Origin: Pseudoscleropodium purum
Lineage: Eukaryota > Streptophyta > Bryopsida > Hypnales > Brachytheciaceae
Direction of reading: 5' to 3'
Assembly: GCA_963969395.1 (NCBI GenBank)
Contig: OZ017804.1
Span: forward strand, 14,136,001-14,200,000
Length of the DNA stretch: 64,000 bases
Below, in pieces: positions 45,411 to 56,159 of this stretch. How positions within the stretch are numbered: the first letter of the stretch is position 1; every line of letters begins with the position of its first letter. Position numbers and translations under genes: made by a program. A model generated the notes under the pieces. It searched no databases. It saw nothing but the letters and a program-made list of their open reading frames with translations, and had not been told where the DNA came from.

Positions 45411-46510
45411 GTGAGGGTGACGAGCCTATTATCGCTGGGTACTCACATTCCGGAAGTTCAGTGTAGTTACACTCTGAAGAAGCCCCCAGTTGCGCAATAC
45501 TTATATATTATCAAGCAATTAGAACGTGGCGATGGACAGGGGTATGAACAACATCAATGTGTCCGTGAAGACACTCGTAGGCGACGCAGAAATGTAGAGC
45601 AGATTGTAGAAGCGAAGTACACATTATCTTACAGGGCTCTGGCGTCACAGAGAGATCTTTGCGCATTCTTCCACGACATTCGTCTCTGTTGGGGGTCATA
45701 TGTTGTAGAGAATTAAACAACCGAGTTGAACGAGAGCAGTGTGTCACTGATCATCTTAGCTTGGAGACACTGAGAAGAGGGGTTCATTTGAAGTGTAAGC
45801 ATAGATTTCTTCACGAGGATACGATGGACAGGGGTGTGAGCAACTCTAATGTGTCCGTCAAGGTACTCCTCTTAGGAAATAGAGAAATGTACTGCGACAC
45901 TAGCTATTGTGCAGGGATCCTGCTGAGCCCTTAGAGGCATCCTAGGGATCGCGTTTGCGATCCATTCACAAATATATTGGAACCTCCATCCTAACAGCGT
46001 GATGGACAGGGGTATGAACAACGGCAATGTTTCCGTTAAGATACTCATCTTAGGACATGCACAAGAGAAGTGTGAATTTGAATTGTAAACACAATTTGTA
46101 CTTAAGTAGGCATCCTAGAGGTTCCTCTGCAACCGATTTGGAAAATTAATTTGAGAGAAGACGTTGGACAGGGGTATGAACGACAGCCATATGTCCGTGA
46201 AAACATTCATCGCCTCATCGTAGGAAATGCAGAACAGGAAGCAAATGCTGAAGAACTCATTATCCTCACGCGGCGAGGGCAGTCAATGCACACATTCGGG
46301 AAGATGTCAGCACCATCCGTCTGCTCCAGGCTCAAGTTCAAGATCTACAACCCAAGGTGCACGCGTTTCGACTTGAACATCGAAACACACGAGGAGCAAT
46401 CGTCCGCTGTCAATTCCAACACAAGAACGACGCCTCGTCAACTGCACAATTCTGCAATGAGGGATTTCACATCCCTTAGATCAAATTTTTTAGGTCAAAT
46501 GTATACGTAA
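45411..46510 (+). repeat. Degenerate tandem repeat, four units, with coding-like remnants
   Basis: A conserved block of about 45 bp, 'gatggacaggggtatgaac' followed by an 'aatgtgtccgt(g/c)aag' segment, starts at 45531, 45823, 46001 and 46163 (spacings 292, 178, 162). Frames through units 1 and 4 give GQGYEQHQCVREDTRR and GQGYERQPYVRENIHR; after unit 4 another frame gives AHIREDVSTIRLLQAQVQDL, a heptad-like coiled-coil stretch, and runs to a TAG near 46480. This suggests a duplicated exon or a repeat-containing protein that has since decayed. I do not recognise the family. Confidence 0.45.
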
Positions 46511-46514
46511 GTCA

Positions 46515-47105
46515 TTTACTGCAATAAAGAAGCATTATCAACGTGCAGAGTCCCGGACATAATGAAATAACTTCACGCCAATTTCGTTGACGGTATTATA
46601 ATACTTTGGCACTTTTCAGGAATCTCAGCCTGAAACATTAATGAATGCCTGTCCCTGTTTGTGGTCTGCAATTAAACCTGTGACGATACGTGTCACAGTT
46701 TTGACGCCGGAATCGCGCCAAATTAACGAAATTGCGGTCAAATTTTCATAATCGATGTGCATGAAACTTACGTGCGGATGACCTGGAAGAATCTACTGCT
46801 TCGTTGATGCTGAGCTCATTCAAATCAATTTCCCCGTAACCGCGTTCTATACAGTAGACGTGATGAATCCTACCTGCGCTTGAATCGATGAGTCACGATC
46901 GCCATGGCTACACCTATTTGAAACCCTAATTAGCTGAGATTGAAGGTGCACTTCGTTCGAAGCATCCTCACGGCGTACTTAAAAAGTCGAAAGGAAGGTT
47001 CGCACATTGTTTACTACCAAATTGCATCAAATTCCAGTGAAACACGATGTCAGAAGGGATGCAAGTGAGGGTTTGTGAGGAGTGTGTGAGGCCATAGCTG
47101 AGAAA
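46515..47105. other. Island DNA without assigned feature
   Basis: No frame with a motif, no repeat. Confidence 0.35.
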
Positions 47106-47110
47106 CTCAC

Positions 47111-47644
47111 ATGAAAGCAATGATGTATTCTTGGCTGAAAGAATCCAATCGAAGAGAATCGGATCTTGCGAACTGCAGCATAACAACCTTCAGCAACGCA
47201 CGGTGTAGATCAACTGGGTGTTGGAGATCCCTAGAAGAGGCAGTGGGAATAGTGTACTTCCAAATTATAATACACCCAGATTCTAAGAGACCTACCATAC
47301 GCTGGATCTTCCTCCTTTTTGACGTTTGGGTCGTTTTGGCAACGTTATGGGCAAATGAAATTGAGCCCCCGGGCAAATTTGAAGAGTTTGGCTTGGTCGC
47401 TCGTGTTGCAGCCACATTTCTCTTGAGCGGGTTAACAAGGCATCGGGGCTCTCCGAGCAGAGAACAGGGTAACATAGGGTTCTTGGAGTGCGCTGCGATT
47501 AAAATCTCGACGAGGGAGAAACTGTGGCGCCTGAAGTGTAGGAGCAATGATTGTTTTTTAGTAAGGGCCTCTCCTCGGGAGCATCGTCGGAGGAAATCAC
47601 GAGGCAGCATCACGGAGTCACCACGCACCGCTCTAGGTTTTGAG
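47111..47644 (+). other. Possible 5' exon ending at a GTAAGT donor
   Basis: A + strand frame open from 47111 ends at a strong donor, GAG|GTAAGT (intron start 47645). A matching acceptor 'tttgtag' ends near 48427, 24 bp before the ATG of the HARBI1-like frame at 48452, so this could be the 5' exon of that transcription unit. The opposite strand is also open for 193 codons (47107-47688), the longest frame in the window, with no recognised domain; both frames being open means coding use of either is uncertain. Confidence 0.35.
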
Positions 47645-47689
47645 GTAAGTATCCTGAACCAGATTTTGTTTTTCTGACTTGTATTCATG

Positions 47690-48427
47690 TCGTGCTTTTT
47701 TTATGTTCTTTTTGGTGCTCTCTTCTCCTTGCTTGTTAGTCAATCTCAAGAGTTGGAATTCTTCCGAACTTTCCTCTTGATGTAGTAACTTCCTCTTAAG
47801 GCACTAGTACTACTGCATAGACTTGTTTTTTGAAAAATTGATTTCAAAGTACTTGATTTAGTACTGTGGTCGAATGCTATTCTTCTAAGGTGTTGCAGAT
47901 CCTTCTGCAGGTGTTGCTTTACAAAGCTAGCCGTTATTCAAGTAGTCGGCTCTGCCATTATTAAAGAAACAAATATCCATAGTCCTGCTGCAATTTGTCG
48001 TTTAATTTGATCTTAATTGATTGTTGCAATTCATGATTCCAATTGGTTGAAACGTTGTAGTAAAGAAATTGCGAGTTCAGATTAGAGTATGAATTGTGAT
48101 ATCAGATTTCAATGCTAACTTACAGCTACCTCGCAGCAGTGAAATCTGATCATGCTCTCTTCCGCTTATTTGCCATATCTCTTGTTGAATTTCTTCTCTC
48201 CCTGTTCGTAGGGCCACCGAATTGTAAACCCTAGCATCGGATATATATTTTCTTTTCGTTGAGAAAACCCGAATCGAAGTTCAAGCTTAGAAGTTTCGGC
48301 TCTTCCTTCCTTTTTCGTGAGTACTATCCCATTGCAGTAGGAGGTAACATTGCCACAACTCAGTAGGGGTTTAGGACGTCGTTTCTTCTTTGCAATTGAC
48401 GAAAGCGTTATCTGCTTGCCTTTGTAG
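47690..48427 (+). other. Putative intron
   Basis: The sequence between the GTAAGT donor at 47645 and the acceptor at about 48427 is T-rich and holds no other recognised feature. A - strand frame at 48166-48537 crosses it. Confidence 0.3.
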
Positions 48428-48451
48428 GGAACGCCTGCTTTTTCACGCACC

Positions 48452-49556
48452 ATGGTGCTCCTCACCGAGACTTCTGAGATCTTGTCAGTGTGTTCTGCTT
48501 TTCTACTACTTCTCACCACCACCAGGGCCTTGGACATTCCGCTCCCCTCTGTGGACCATGAGGAAGACCCTGAAAAAGCATTCCTGGGATCTCAAGAGCA
48601 GTCGTTCCAGCCACAATTTGATTTGTACCAAGTAACTGTTGCTGCCCTGCACCACTTCAGATTGTGCAACAAGTTCCCATTGTGTGATGATGAACTAGGC
48701 TTTTGGATTAAACCGCGATATACCACGTGGTTCTCTCGGTTTTTGCTAGGTCTATGCGATGATGAGCGGTGGGTGCAGATGTTCCGCATGAACAAGGGTT
48801 AGAAGGCAACCGTGTTTGCGTTGGCAGACCTGCTACGCCCTAGTGTTGCGAAGAAGGATACTAGGTATTGGCTCTCCATACCTGTCCTCATTTGTGTGGC
48901 TTGCATTCTGTTTAAACTAAAGCATGGTGCGAGCCTGTTTCTGTGCAGCGAGATGTTCGCGATTGGAAAAAGCACTGACTCCTTATTTCTAAGGGACGTC
49001 GTCTTTGCCATAAACGAATGTCTCAGGCACAAAATCACGTGGCTAACATGCCAGAGATTGTTGGATACTCAGATGGACTTCTTCTGACTCTGCGAATTGC
49101 CTGCTGTGACGGGGTCATTGATGGTACCCATGTCTCGATTTTGAAACCAAAGGTCGGTGCCCCTGATTACTTCTACTTCAGATCGAGTGGTTACACGCTA
49201 AACTGCAAGGCCGTTGTGAACTCCAATAAACGCATTTTGGATCTCTACTTGAGGATGCCTGGCAGCAGTGCAACACAAATGACGCCAGAAACTAGAGACG
49301 TTCCTCCCTTTTTTCCGGGAAGCGACGCACCATGAAGTTCACGGTTTTTCCCCTTACCTTCTTGATGACTGGCTACCCTTTGCTTCCATGGTTAATGCTG
49401 CCACACCCCGAGGCAGGGGTCAATTGACTGTGGCTGAGCAGTTGTGTAACTGTAAGTTGCGAAGAGGCCACTGCGTTGTGGAAAACGCCTTCGGGATTGA
49501 AAAGAAACTGCCTTGGCCCTGTACTTGGCACATCAATGGTGTTACGCAGCTTGAGG
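48452..49556 (+). pseudogene. HARBI1-like (PIF/Harbinger, DDE_Tnp_4) transposase relic
   Basis: The frame from 48452 (ATG in context CACCATGG) reads to an in-frame TAG at 48800, resumes as LADLLRPSVAKKDT...MFAIGKST, and is broken near 49088. After a frameshift it gives GVIDGTHVSILKPK (first catalytic Asp, GAT at 49120), YFYFRSSGYTLNCKAVV and LDLYLRMPGS. A further shift gives GFSPYLL followed by GAC (49367-49369), the second Asp codon, with a two-base loss just after it so that GYPLLPWLM is in another frame. RRGHCVVENAFGI carries the acidic Glu (49481). All three catalytic codons are therefore readable, but the gene is broken at least three times. A GTAAGT donor follows at about 49556. The composition matches the island rather than the AT-rich flanks. 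Confidence 0.75.
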
Positions 49557-49925
49557 TAAGTTTCATCAATTCAATTATTCCTTTCATCATTTGTTTTGTT
49601 AGTATGCCGTGTCCTTGGTTTAGGTTTTTCTCTGTTCAATCGTCAATGCTGTGGGGGAAGCAATAGCTAATAGAGGCTGCAGTATGCCACATGTCTTCAC
49701 ATACTTTTTTTCTCCGGGAACTGTAAGTAGATGCACAATTCAATTAATAGTTAAAAAAATGAAGTAGTCAATTTTCTTTCATGAATCCCGTGCAATGCAA
49801 ACTTTGCTTTGATAACTACATACCCTGCGGTGGTGCTCAAAGGCTCTTTTTTCGTTTAAAAGAAACTTCGAACATTTTCAATTGCTGAAGTACGTCAAAT
49901 CTCAAAACTACAATTCACCAAAACA
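49557..49925 (+). other. 3' side of the transposase relic
   Basis: The start is intron-like (GTAAGTTT...). The expected C-terminal transposase blocks after the Glu motif were not found. Confidence 0.3.
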
Positions 49926-50047
49926 TGAAATTGGTGACTTAGTTTGCAGGACAGCGGGCTTGGGAGGACGTGCTACTTCCTTAGCGGTTTCTTGAAGTTG
50001 TAGGAAGGTCACAGGCTTGTCTCGGCTGTCGAAGGGTCATCGATTTT

Positions 50048-50257
50048 TTAAATTTTATCTTTCTGTGCATTCACAGTGTCACTTGGGGGTGCCGCATGTG
50101 GCATAGACAAAGTGTGTTTAGAGGTGGACACGGTCAGCCCACTTCTGAGCAAGCCGTTCACAACCTCCCCTTGCTTCAAAATGGCCAAGCGTGCGTTGTT
50201 GTTTGCAATTTGCATGTTCTCATAAAGTCTCATGTCCTTCTCATGTTGATATTGCAT
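50048..50257 (-). pseudogene. Possible fragment of the Harbinger partner protein
   Basis: The - strand frame reads MQYQHEKDMRLYENMQIANNN, then ARLAILKQGEVVNGLL, a charged, coiled-coil-like C-terminal stretch. Myb/trihelix-like partner proteins of PIF/Harbinger elements typically end in such a region, and the frame lies just downstream of a HARBI1-type transposase and opposite in direction. No DNA-binding domain is present, and the frame is cut off upstream by the boundary with AT-rich DNA at 50.35 kb. Confidence 0.35.
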
Positions 50258-50346
50258 TCACTACTAAAAACGAAGGCCTTTTGTATCATCGACAACGTTG
50301 CAAAATACAATTGGGAAGCACATGCGGGTGCCATTGAAACCCTGCT

Positions 50347-51238
50347 TTAACCCCTAAATGAATTTGACTATGTTTCACCAAAACTGCTCCAAAACTGCCA
50401 TTTTTAGGACAAGTATCAAAATTCTGAAAAAAATCATTTTTAGAGACATGCAACCATAGGATCTTGTAGTATGCTTGTTTGAAAAGATGTGCTAAAAATT
50501 TCAGAAATTTTCACTGAGTGGATTGTAAGATATTAGCATTTGAAGTAACAAAAATCCTTTTTTTGGCCCTACAAACATTTAGGCAATTGCACTTCTTAAG
50601 GTCACATTTGTATAAAAAAATGTCCCAAATAGTGGTTACTCTTTGAATTTGTTCTTCAAGTCAAGTTAGCTACATGGTAAGTAGAAAGGAGAAAATGATT
50701 CAAAATATGAAATTGTTAACAATTTATTTATGGAATTGAAAATTGCCAATCCCAATGGTTGTAATGTTGTAATAAACAATTTACACTCAATGTTTTTATT
50801 TTTTTCCAAAAATATTGAAAATTGAATTAAATAAAGGACTTTGAAGTTTGTCTTAGAGTAGAGATTCAATAACAAACCACAAACTTCCATAAACTAAAAC
50901 TCCTCATAACTTTTAAGTTGTTGATCAAAATAGAATGATTCAAAGCTTTTCAAGTATATATAACTCTTGAGAACCAATTTCAAATTTTAATTTCTTAAAA
51001 AAGTGATTTTTAAAGAAGTTTTTCTTGTTGTCTAGGTTGTCCAATGAATATTGAAAACACATATCATACAATAATTTTTTAACTCTTTAGTCAAAAGTTG
51101 TGAAAATTGTTGGGTCTTAAAGCTACTCCTTTAACACATGTTGTGTTAAAATTTCAAAAAATAAAAATAAAAACTCTATTTGTAGTGAGCTACCCGAAAT
51201 TTTCATGTTGCCAAAAAATTTGGGCATTTAGGGGTTAA
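50347..51238 (+). mobile_element. 892-bp element with 14-bp terminal inverted repeats
   Basis: The left end TTAACCCCTAAATG (50347-50360) is the exact reverse complement of the right end CATTTAGGGGTTAA (51225-51238). The interior matches the dispersed repeat at 10.4-11.4 kb in the same order and a short inverted piece at 63.1-63.26 kb. It sits exactly at the junction between the 43.6-50.3 kb island and AT-rich DNA. No target duplication is evident and no protein is encoded, so the superfamily is open. Confidence 0.55.
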
Positions 51239-51259
51239 GTGCATTTGTGAATGTTGTCA

Positions 51260-52735
51260 TGGTGAGAGGCCTTTGCTTTGGGAAACTCAGGGTTTTGCTT
51301 TGCAATTGTGATCAACCATAGATACAAGGAAAGATACAAGTAGATAACATAAATCAAGTCAAGATATAATAAAAATGTAGTTTGTTGCATAAAATGTCAT
51401 AAGGTATAAAACGTTTAATATACCTAAGTATATATACTTGGTATCAATATTTGTATTGTACCTATTAATAGAATATATTTGTATTCATACTCATGACATA
51501 TAAATATTGTATAATTATCATACAAATACAATATATCAATACAAAAGTGATACATATACAATATATATATCCATACTTGTATATATTATATAAAATACAA
51601 CAAAATCATATCCAAGACCGTATAAAAGCCTTGTATCAAACTTCAAACCTTTCAAGTCTTCAAGATTTTCTAAAAAATTATCATTAGACTTTGATTTAGC
51701 ATCAAAGTTGCACACAAGCTTCAAAAGAAATAAGCCTTAGTTTTTTAGAAAGCTACTACAATGTTCCGAAAACCATCAAAATTTCAAAGGTAGAAAAGTT
51801 AATGTTCGAATTGCATAATAAATGAAAAATATATCTCCTCTTGCTTAGGTAACTGCACACCTTTTCACTTTGGAGAGCGTCCCGATTATACATAAACTCC
51901 AAATGCCTTGTATGATAATCTTTTGAAAATCTAAAAATATTATTTATATTTCCTTCAAATCTCAGTTCTAAAATCCAAAATCTTGTTATTTATGCTAAAT
52001 CAAAGTTGATACATCCTCCAAGTCTTAAACTTGTACATTTGTTCTCCACTCTTTTACTCTCATGGCTATAATTTCTCTTTCACAATTCCAAACTAAATTT
52101 ATTATAGCTTTATAAAAACCTACTAATTTTTTCTACATACTTGCCAAATATCAAATTCAAAAATTTTACAACCAAACTTCTACAAGCCCTCAAAATTATT
52201 ATTCTTAAACCTACTTGGTACTTAACCCTACTTCACTCTTTCAAGTATAATTTTTGCAAATCAACTTCAAATGAAGCATGCCATATATTTTTGAAACTAC
52301 ACAAGAAAGATACATATACTCACAAAGTTTCATTTAATTCCAATCTTCACACAAGTTTCTTTCTTCTTCCTTACACTCAATTCACTCCAAAACTCTCCAA
52401 ACTAACTATGAAGGGAGGAAGGAGAAGAGCCTAACCCCTTATCTCCTTTGCAAAGCCATATCAATTCATGTTTAAGCTACATGGGCACTCAAATTTTAAT
52501 TGGTCATCCTTTTTTACCATTTTTCTACCTTATCTACTCCTTTATTTACTCTTATAAACTCCTTTTGTCAAACTATTTCTACTATAATTTTTTTTGGCTT
52601 CATACACAACAAATAAGTTTTGAAAAAAAATTTCAAGTATCAAACAAAAATTACCAAACCAACTAGGGTCACACATATGTCTATTAGAAGTAAAAAAATA
52701 GCATTTTAGGAAGAAAATCACTCCATTTTCAAAAG
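51260..52735. repeat. Old LTR-like repeat body, G-poor
   Basis: 51.4-51.85 kb is the inverse of 1-500 (TATA-rich tract and flanking phrases). 51.85-52.7 kb is poor in G on the + strand and resembles 37.95-38.95 kb. Both lie left of a copy of the conserved-peptide repeat, so the two may form one element. No conserved protein. Confidence 0.4.
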
Positions 52736-52739
52736 CTTG

Positions 52740-53001
52740 AGGATGCATTTGATGGTGTTTACAAGAAATTTCGCATACACTACCTTAGTTAGAGGATTCA
52801 CTGGTCCTTCTAACTAATATTGATGTTTGTGACTTCTTTTGATGGGCTTGACTATACAATAATATTGATCTTCATTAAGCACTTTAAAACTCCCCTTGAA
52901 TGTCACCTCTCTGCTATTAGATTCAACACACCTAGTTTGTAGTAGAATAACTAAAACCCGAGCATCCTATTGAAGGTTATTGTGCCATTGTTGTTCCACG
53001 C
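52740..53001 (-). repeat. Dispersed repeat with conserved peptide, copy 3 (right of a later insertion resumes at 55145)
   Basis: The - strand encodes RCVESNSREVTFKGSFK, then NEDQYYCIVKPIKRSHKHQY and a stop, then LEGPVNPLTKVVYAKFLV (about 52755-52940). The repeat continues at 55145-55530 after a 2.14-kb insertion: the join 'ccattgttgttcc' to 'gaggttgctttgg' corresponds to uninterrupted sequence near 5.98-6.02 and 39.21-39.24 kb. Confidence 0.6.
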
Positions 53002-53149
53002 TGTCCTGATGGAAATTCTTCCATCATGTAAATACATCTACTGAGCTTTGTGTGTTTGAGTTTCAATAAACAAAGAGTTGAGATAAAAGGAGTTGGTCGT
53101 GGTGAGAACCACGGTTTGATGCAACGGAGCGCCCGTTAGCATTCGGATG

Positions 53150-53345
53150 TTGCACCGTCTTGTTACAGGCACAGCTCAGGGGGGGTGGATGGCGGGTTGG
53201 CTGGTCCAATTTCCTGCCTCACTAGCTTGCCAAGCCGTAGGCCACCCAAGCCGCTCGACGGGTCCAATTGAATTTGAACCCGGACTGGCGGGCGGCCAAA
53301 GACCACCGCTTCTCCAGCCAACCAAGTCCGCGACTTGGCGACTGG
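53150..53345 (-). mobile_element. tRNA-derived SINE-like sequence
   Basis: A GC-rich patch within AT-rich DNA. On the - strand 'ttggttggctggagaagcgg' resembles a tRNA D-arm/A-box region, and 'ccgggttcaaattcaattgg', about 40 nt later, contains a B box (GGTTCAAATTC) in a T-arm-like context. It does not fold convincingly into a full tRNA. A terminal tail and target duplication were not identified. Confidence 0.4.
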
Positions 53346-53869
53346 AGGATGAATTTCAGCACTTTTATACCCATAAGGGCATGTGGCTACTTTATAGTGA
53401 TATTTTTATTAGGTTTGTTCATTTAATTTTACTTATCTAGTTGATTGGAAGGCTCATGTGTTTTTTTTGCCTTTCTTTTAATTAAAATTGCTAAGGGATT
53501 AGGTGGATTTGGAAAATAAAAAAAAAAGGAGAATGAAAGGGATATCTTTGGTGGGGCTTGAAAGGAGAGGAGTATGGGCTGATGTGCCCCACCTCCTTGC
53601 TTAAAAAGGGGGTTGAAAAGTAGTGTGGGGAGATTCCTTTTGGTGTGTGTGTGTAGGAGTGAATAGAAAAATTTGGGTGTGAAAGAAAATCCAAGACTTC
53701 GAGGAATGATATCTTCCATTGTATAAGGCTTTTGGTAATGAAATTTGGTGAGATTGTTCCTTGTAAAATTTCCTTTCAAAAATGAGTTTGCAAGTTTGAT
53801 TTCGAGTTAGGATGAAAAAGTTATGAGCGTTTGAATTTGAGGAGTTTTAGTGCCTTTCATGAAGAAAAG

Positions 53870-54590
53870 CTGAGACTTTGTCAAGCCACAGCTGACGTTC
53901 AGTCCATCAATTTGCAAAGGGATTTTGGAAGTGTGTTCATCTTAATCTTAACTTTCCAAAGAGTCATAAAACTTAAGATTTGGAGTTTGGAGGAAGAAGT
54001 TATGGAGTTGTGATGACTTGGAGGTTGGCTGCCACTTGTGAAGAGCAAGGCCGAAACTTTGGAGGGCCATAACCTTCGGTCAATATAAGGATTTCTTTTG
54101 AAAATTTTATGAGTGTTAGTTTGTTTATTTAGCTCTCTAAATAGCTATCACACGAGCTATTTGGAGTTTTATTGAAGAAGTTATAGAGTGTAGAAGTTTA
54201 GAGGTTGAGTGGGTTCTCAAAATAGGAGATCGAGACTTTATTGGGCTGTAACTTATGGACAAAGTTTTAATTCTTAGTGAAATTTTCACGTGTTGTAGCT
54301 GGATGTGTTAGCTTTCCAAATTGCTATCACACTTGTATTTAGGGTTTGTAAATCAAAGGTTATAAGAAGTTTGAAGAGGCAATGGTTGGTTGACAAGGAG
54401 GAGAAGAGCCGCCACTTTGTTTGCCTATAACTTTTGGACAGTAATTTAGAATGAAGTGAAATTTGGAGAGGTGTTAGGTTACTGGGTTAGCTTTTTAAAA
54501 TGATATTGCACTTAGCATTTGGAGTTGTGAGCCATCTGTGGCATTAAATAAAAGGTCGCAGCTACTTTAGGGTATGGCTTTGAAGATTTC
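53870..54590 (+). repeat. Degenerate ~180-bp tandem repeat, four units
   Basis: The phrase 'gagactttg...gccataacttttggacaa' begins units at 53872, 54053, 54232 and 54411 (spacings 181, 179, 179). Each unit contains 'tagctttccaaa-tgctatcaca' and 'atttggagttt' variants. The period is nucleosome-like. It lies inside the LTR-like insertion. Confidence 0.7.
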
Positions 54591-55144
54591 TCATTGTTTT
54601 TATCAAAACATGAAGACTTGAAGATTGAAGATTTGAAGAGTCCAAGACTTGAAGAGGAATGTTTTGATTTTTTTTTTATATGTATGTGTGGATGTGGCTT
54701 TGTTATTCCTAGCCTGATTTGGAGGCTCGTTGTCTTTTATTTCTTTTTGCTTTGTAAACCTTGTTGCGGGCGGTCTGGGTAAAACTAAGACTCAACTCCA
54801 TTTATTGTCGTGGTGACGAAGTGGGATTAATGGCCCACATGGTCGAGACTTGCTTGTTCTCACGGTCTGGAGTTTTGGCCAGCAGACCATGAATTTGAGG
54901 TTTAAGATCCCATCATTCGGACGGTAGTTCGTATCTATTGTCCTGTTTTATCCGTCCCGTATCTCGTGGTTTCTTATCCCTTCCTTGACCCTTATACCTA
55001 CCTAGAGCCCACATAGAATAGGCCAACGGGTACCGTTTGAAGACTGAAGATTGAAGATTGAAGAAAATACCGAGTATACAACAAACAGTTGCAGCCAAAC
55101 ACCCCGTGTGTTCCTAAAGTGCACTCCTCTCTACCTGACAACGC

Positions 55145-55530
55145 GAGGTTGCTTTGGTAGGCAAGAAAGCCCAGCTTTTCTTCGTGTATACACCTATAAT
55201 GAAGCGAGATTCAATGATAAAAGAAGTTGATTTGGGAGTTGAGATAAAGAAAATTCAAACTTTGGATCTAGTTGAAGTTCATTATCTTGAAACTTAGAAA
55301 AAACCTTCCAATTTGACATATTGAATTCAAAGTGAAAAAAAAAAAAAAAAACTACGCCAAACTAATGAAGACTTGAGTAGCTCACTTTTATATATACCAT
55401 CGATGAGAAGGCATCACCTTGAAGCTTCTTCATAATATGTTGTCCTTTGCATTATCAAACTTATTGAAATTCATATAAATATATATTTTTATGTATTACA
55501 CGAATTTACAATGTGACAACATTGTTCAAA
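55145..55530 (-). repeat. Dispersed repeat with conserved peptide, copy 3, distal part
   Basis: Continuation of 52740-53001 after the LTR-like insertion. It matches 6.01-6.20 kb ('gaggttgctttgg', 'cttccaatttgacata') and 6.5-6.7 kb ('gagaaggcatcaccttgaag', 'aatttacaatgtga'). It includes an A tract (about 55335-55350) at the place where copy 1 received the foldback MITE. Confidence 0.6.
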
Positions 55531-56155
55531 AGAGCACATTTTACTACCTACATAAAACAAAATTTTGTGAGTTTTGTAAAAGTGGCTACACTTAGAGCTT
55601 TCTCACATGTTGGGTAGGTAGGCAAAACCACTATTGCAACTTGCCCAGACCCAATGGGTAAAGAACTATCCATTCAACATGCTACACGCTTTTATATGAA
55701 CATCGAGATCCACTAGACGACTCACACAATCCCACTTCAAAACTTCAACATGTTAGGCAAGCATGTATGGTAAATAAAATCATAGAATGATAGAAGATAA
55801 AATTTCAAATTTGTTCAATCTGTTCATTCAATTCATTCACTCTGTACTTTATAGTTCATTGTGCAACAGAAGTCAATTAAATTTATTATTTTTATTTCTA
55901 AAGATAAAATCTCAAATTTTCAAATCTGTTAGTCCATATATGAAATTATATTGAATTTTTTGTTAAGAAATTGTGAAAAAAATTCATGTTAAATTCAAAT
56001 AATCTTAATACATTTGAAATTTTGACCATATGTATAGAGAATATTCTAAAACGGCATGGTGCCAACAAAATTTCTTTGTTGTTTTTAATTAAAATATCAT
56101 GAGACCATTGTTTCAAGCCTACAATAAAAATTGCAATGAAATTGTAATAAAATAG
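55530..56155. other. AT-rich intergenic DNA
   Basis: No gene recognised. Confidence 0.4.
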
Positions 56156-56159
56156 ATCA

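Larger units (their letters stand above)
53002..55140. mobile_element. LTR-like insertion (2139 bp), possible solo LTR
   Basis: The boundaries are set by comparison with the two other copies of the host repeat. The insert begins TGTCCTGATGG and ends CTACCTGACA, giving TG..CA ends and a short TGTC/GACA inverted terminus typical of LTRs. A 4-bp direct repeat ACGC (52998-53001 and 55141-55144) flanks it. It contains no gag or pol motifs and no second copy of its own ends, so a solo LTR is the simplest reading; an unusual non-autonomous element is the alternative. Inside are a SINE-like sequence (53150-53345) and a 180-bp tandem repeat (53870-54590). Confidence 0.6.

Noticed and set aside
50259..50270. 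CACTACTAAAAA as the end of a CACTA element
   Set aside because: No inverted partner or 3-bp duplication was found within several kb.
53279..53345. A functional tRNA gene
   Set aside because: Only D-arm-like and T-arm-like pieces are present; no acceptor stem or anticodon arm folds properly, so SINE is preferred.
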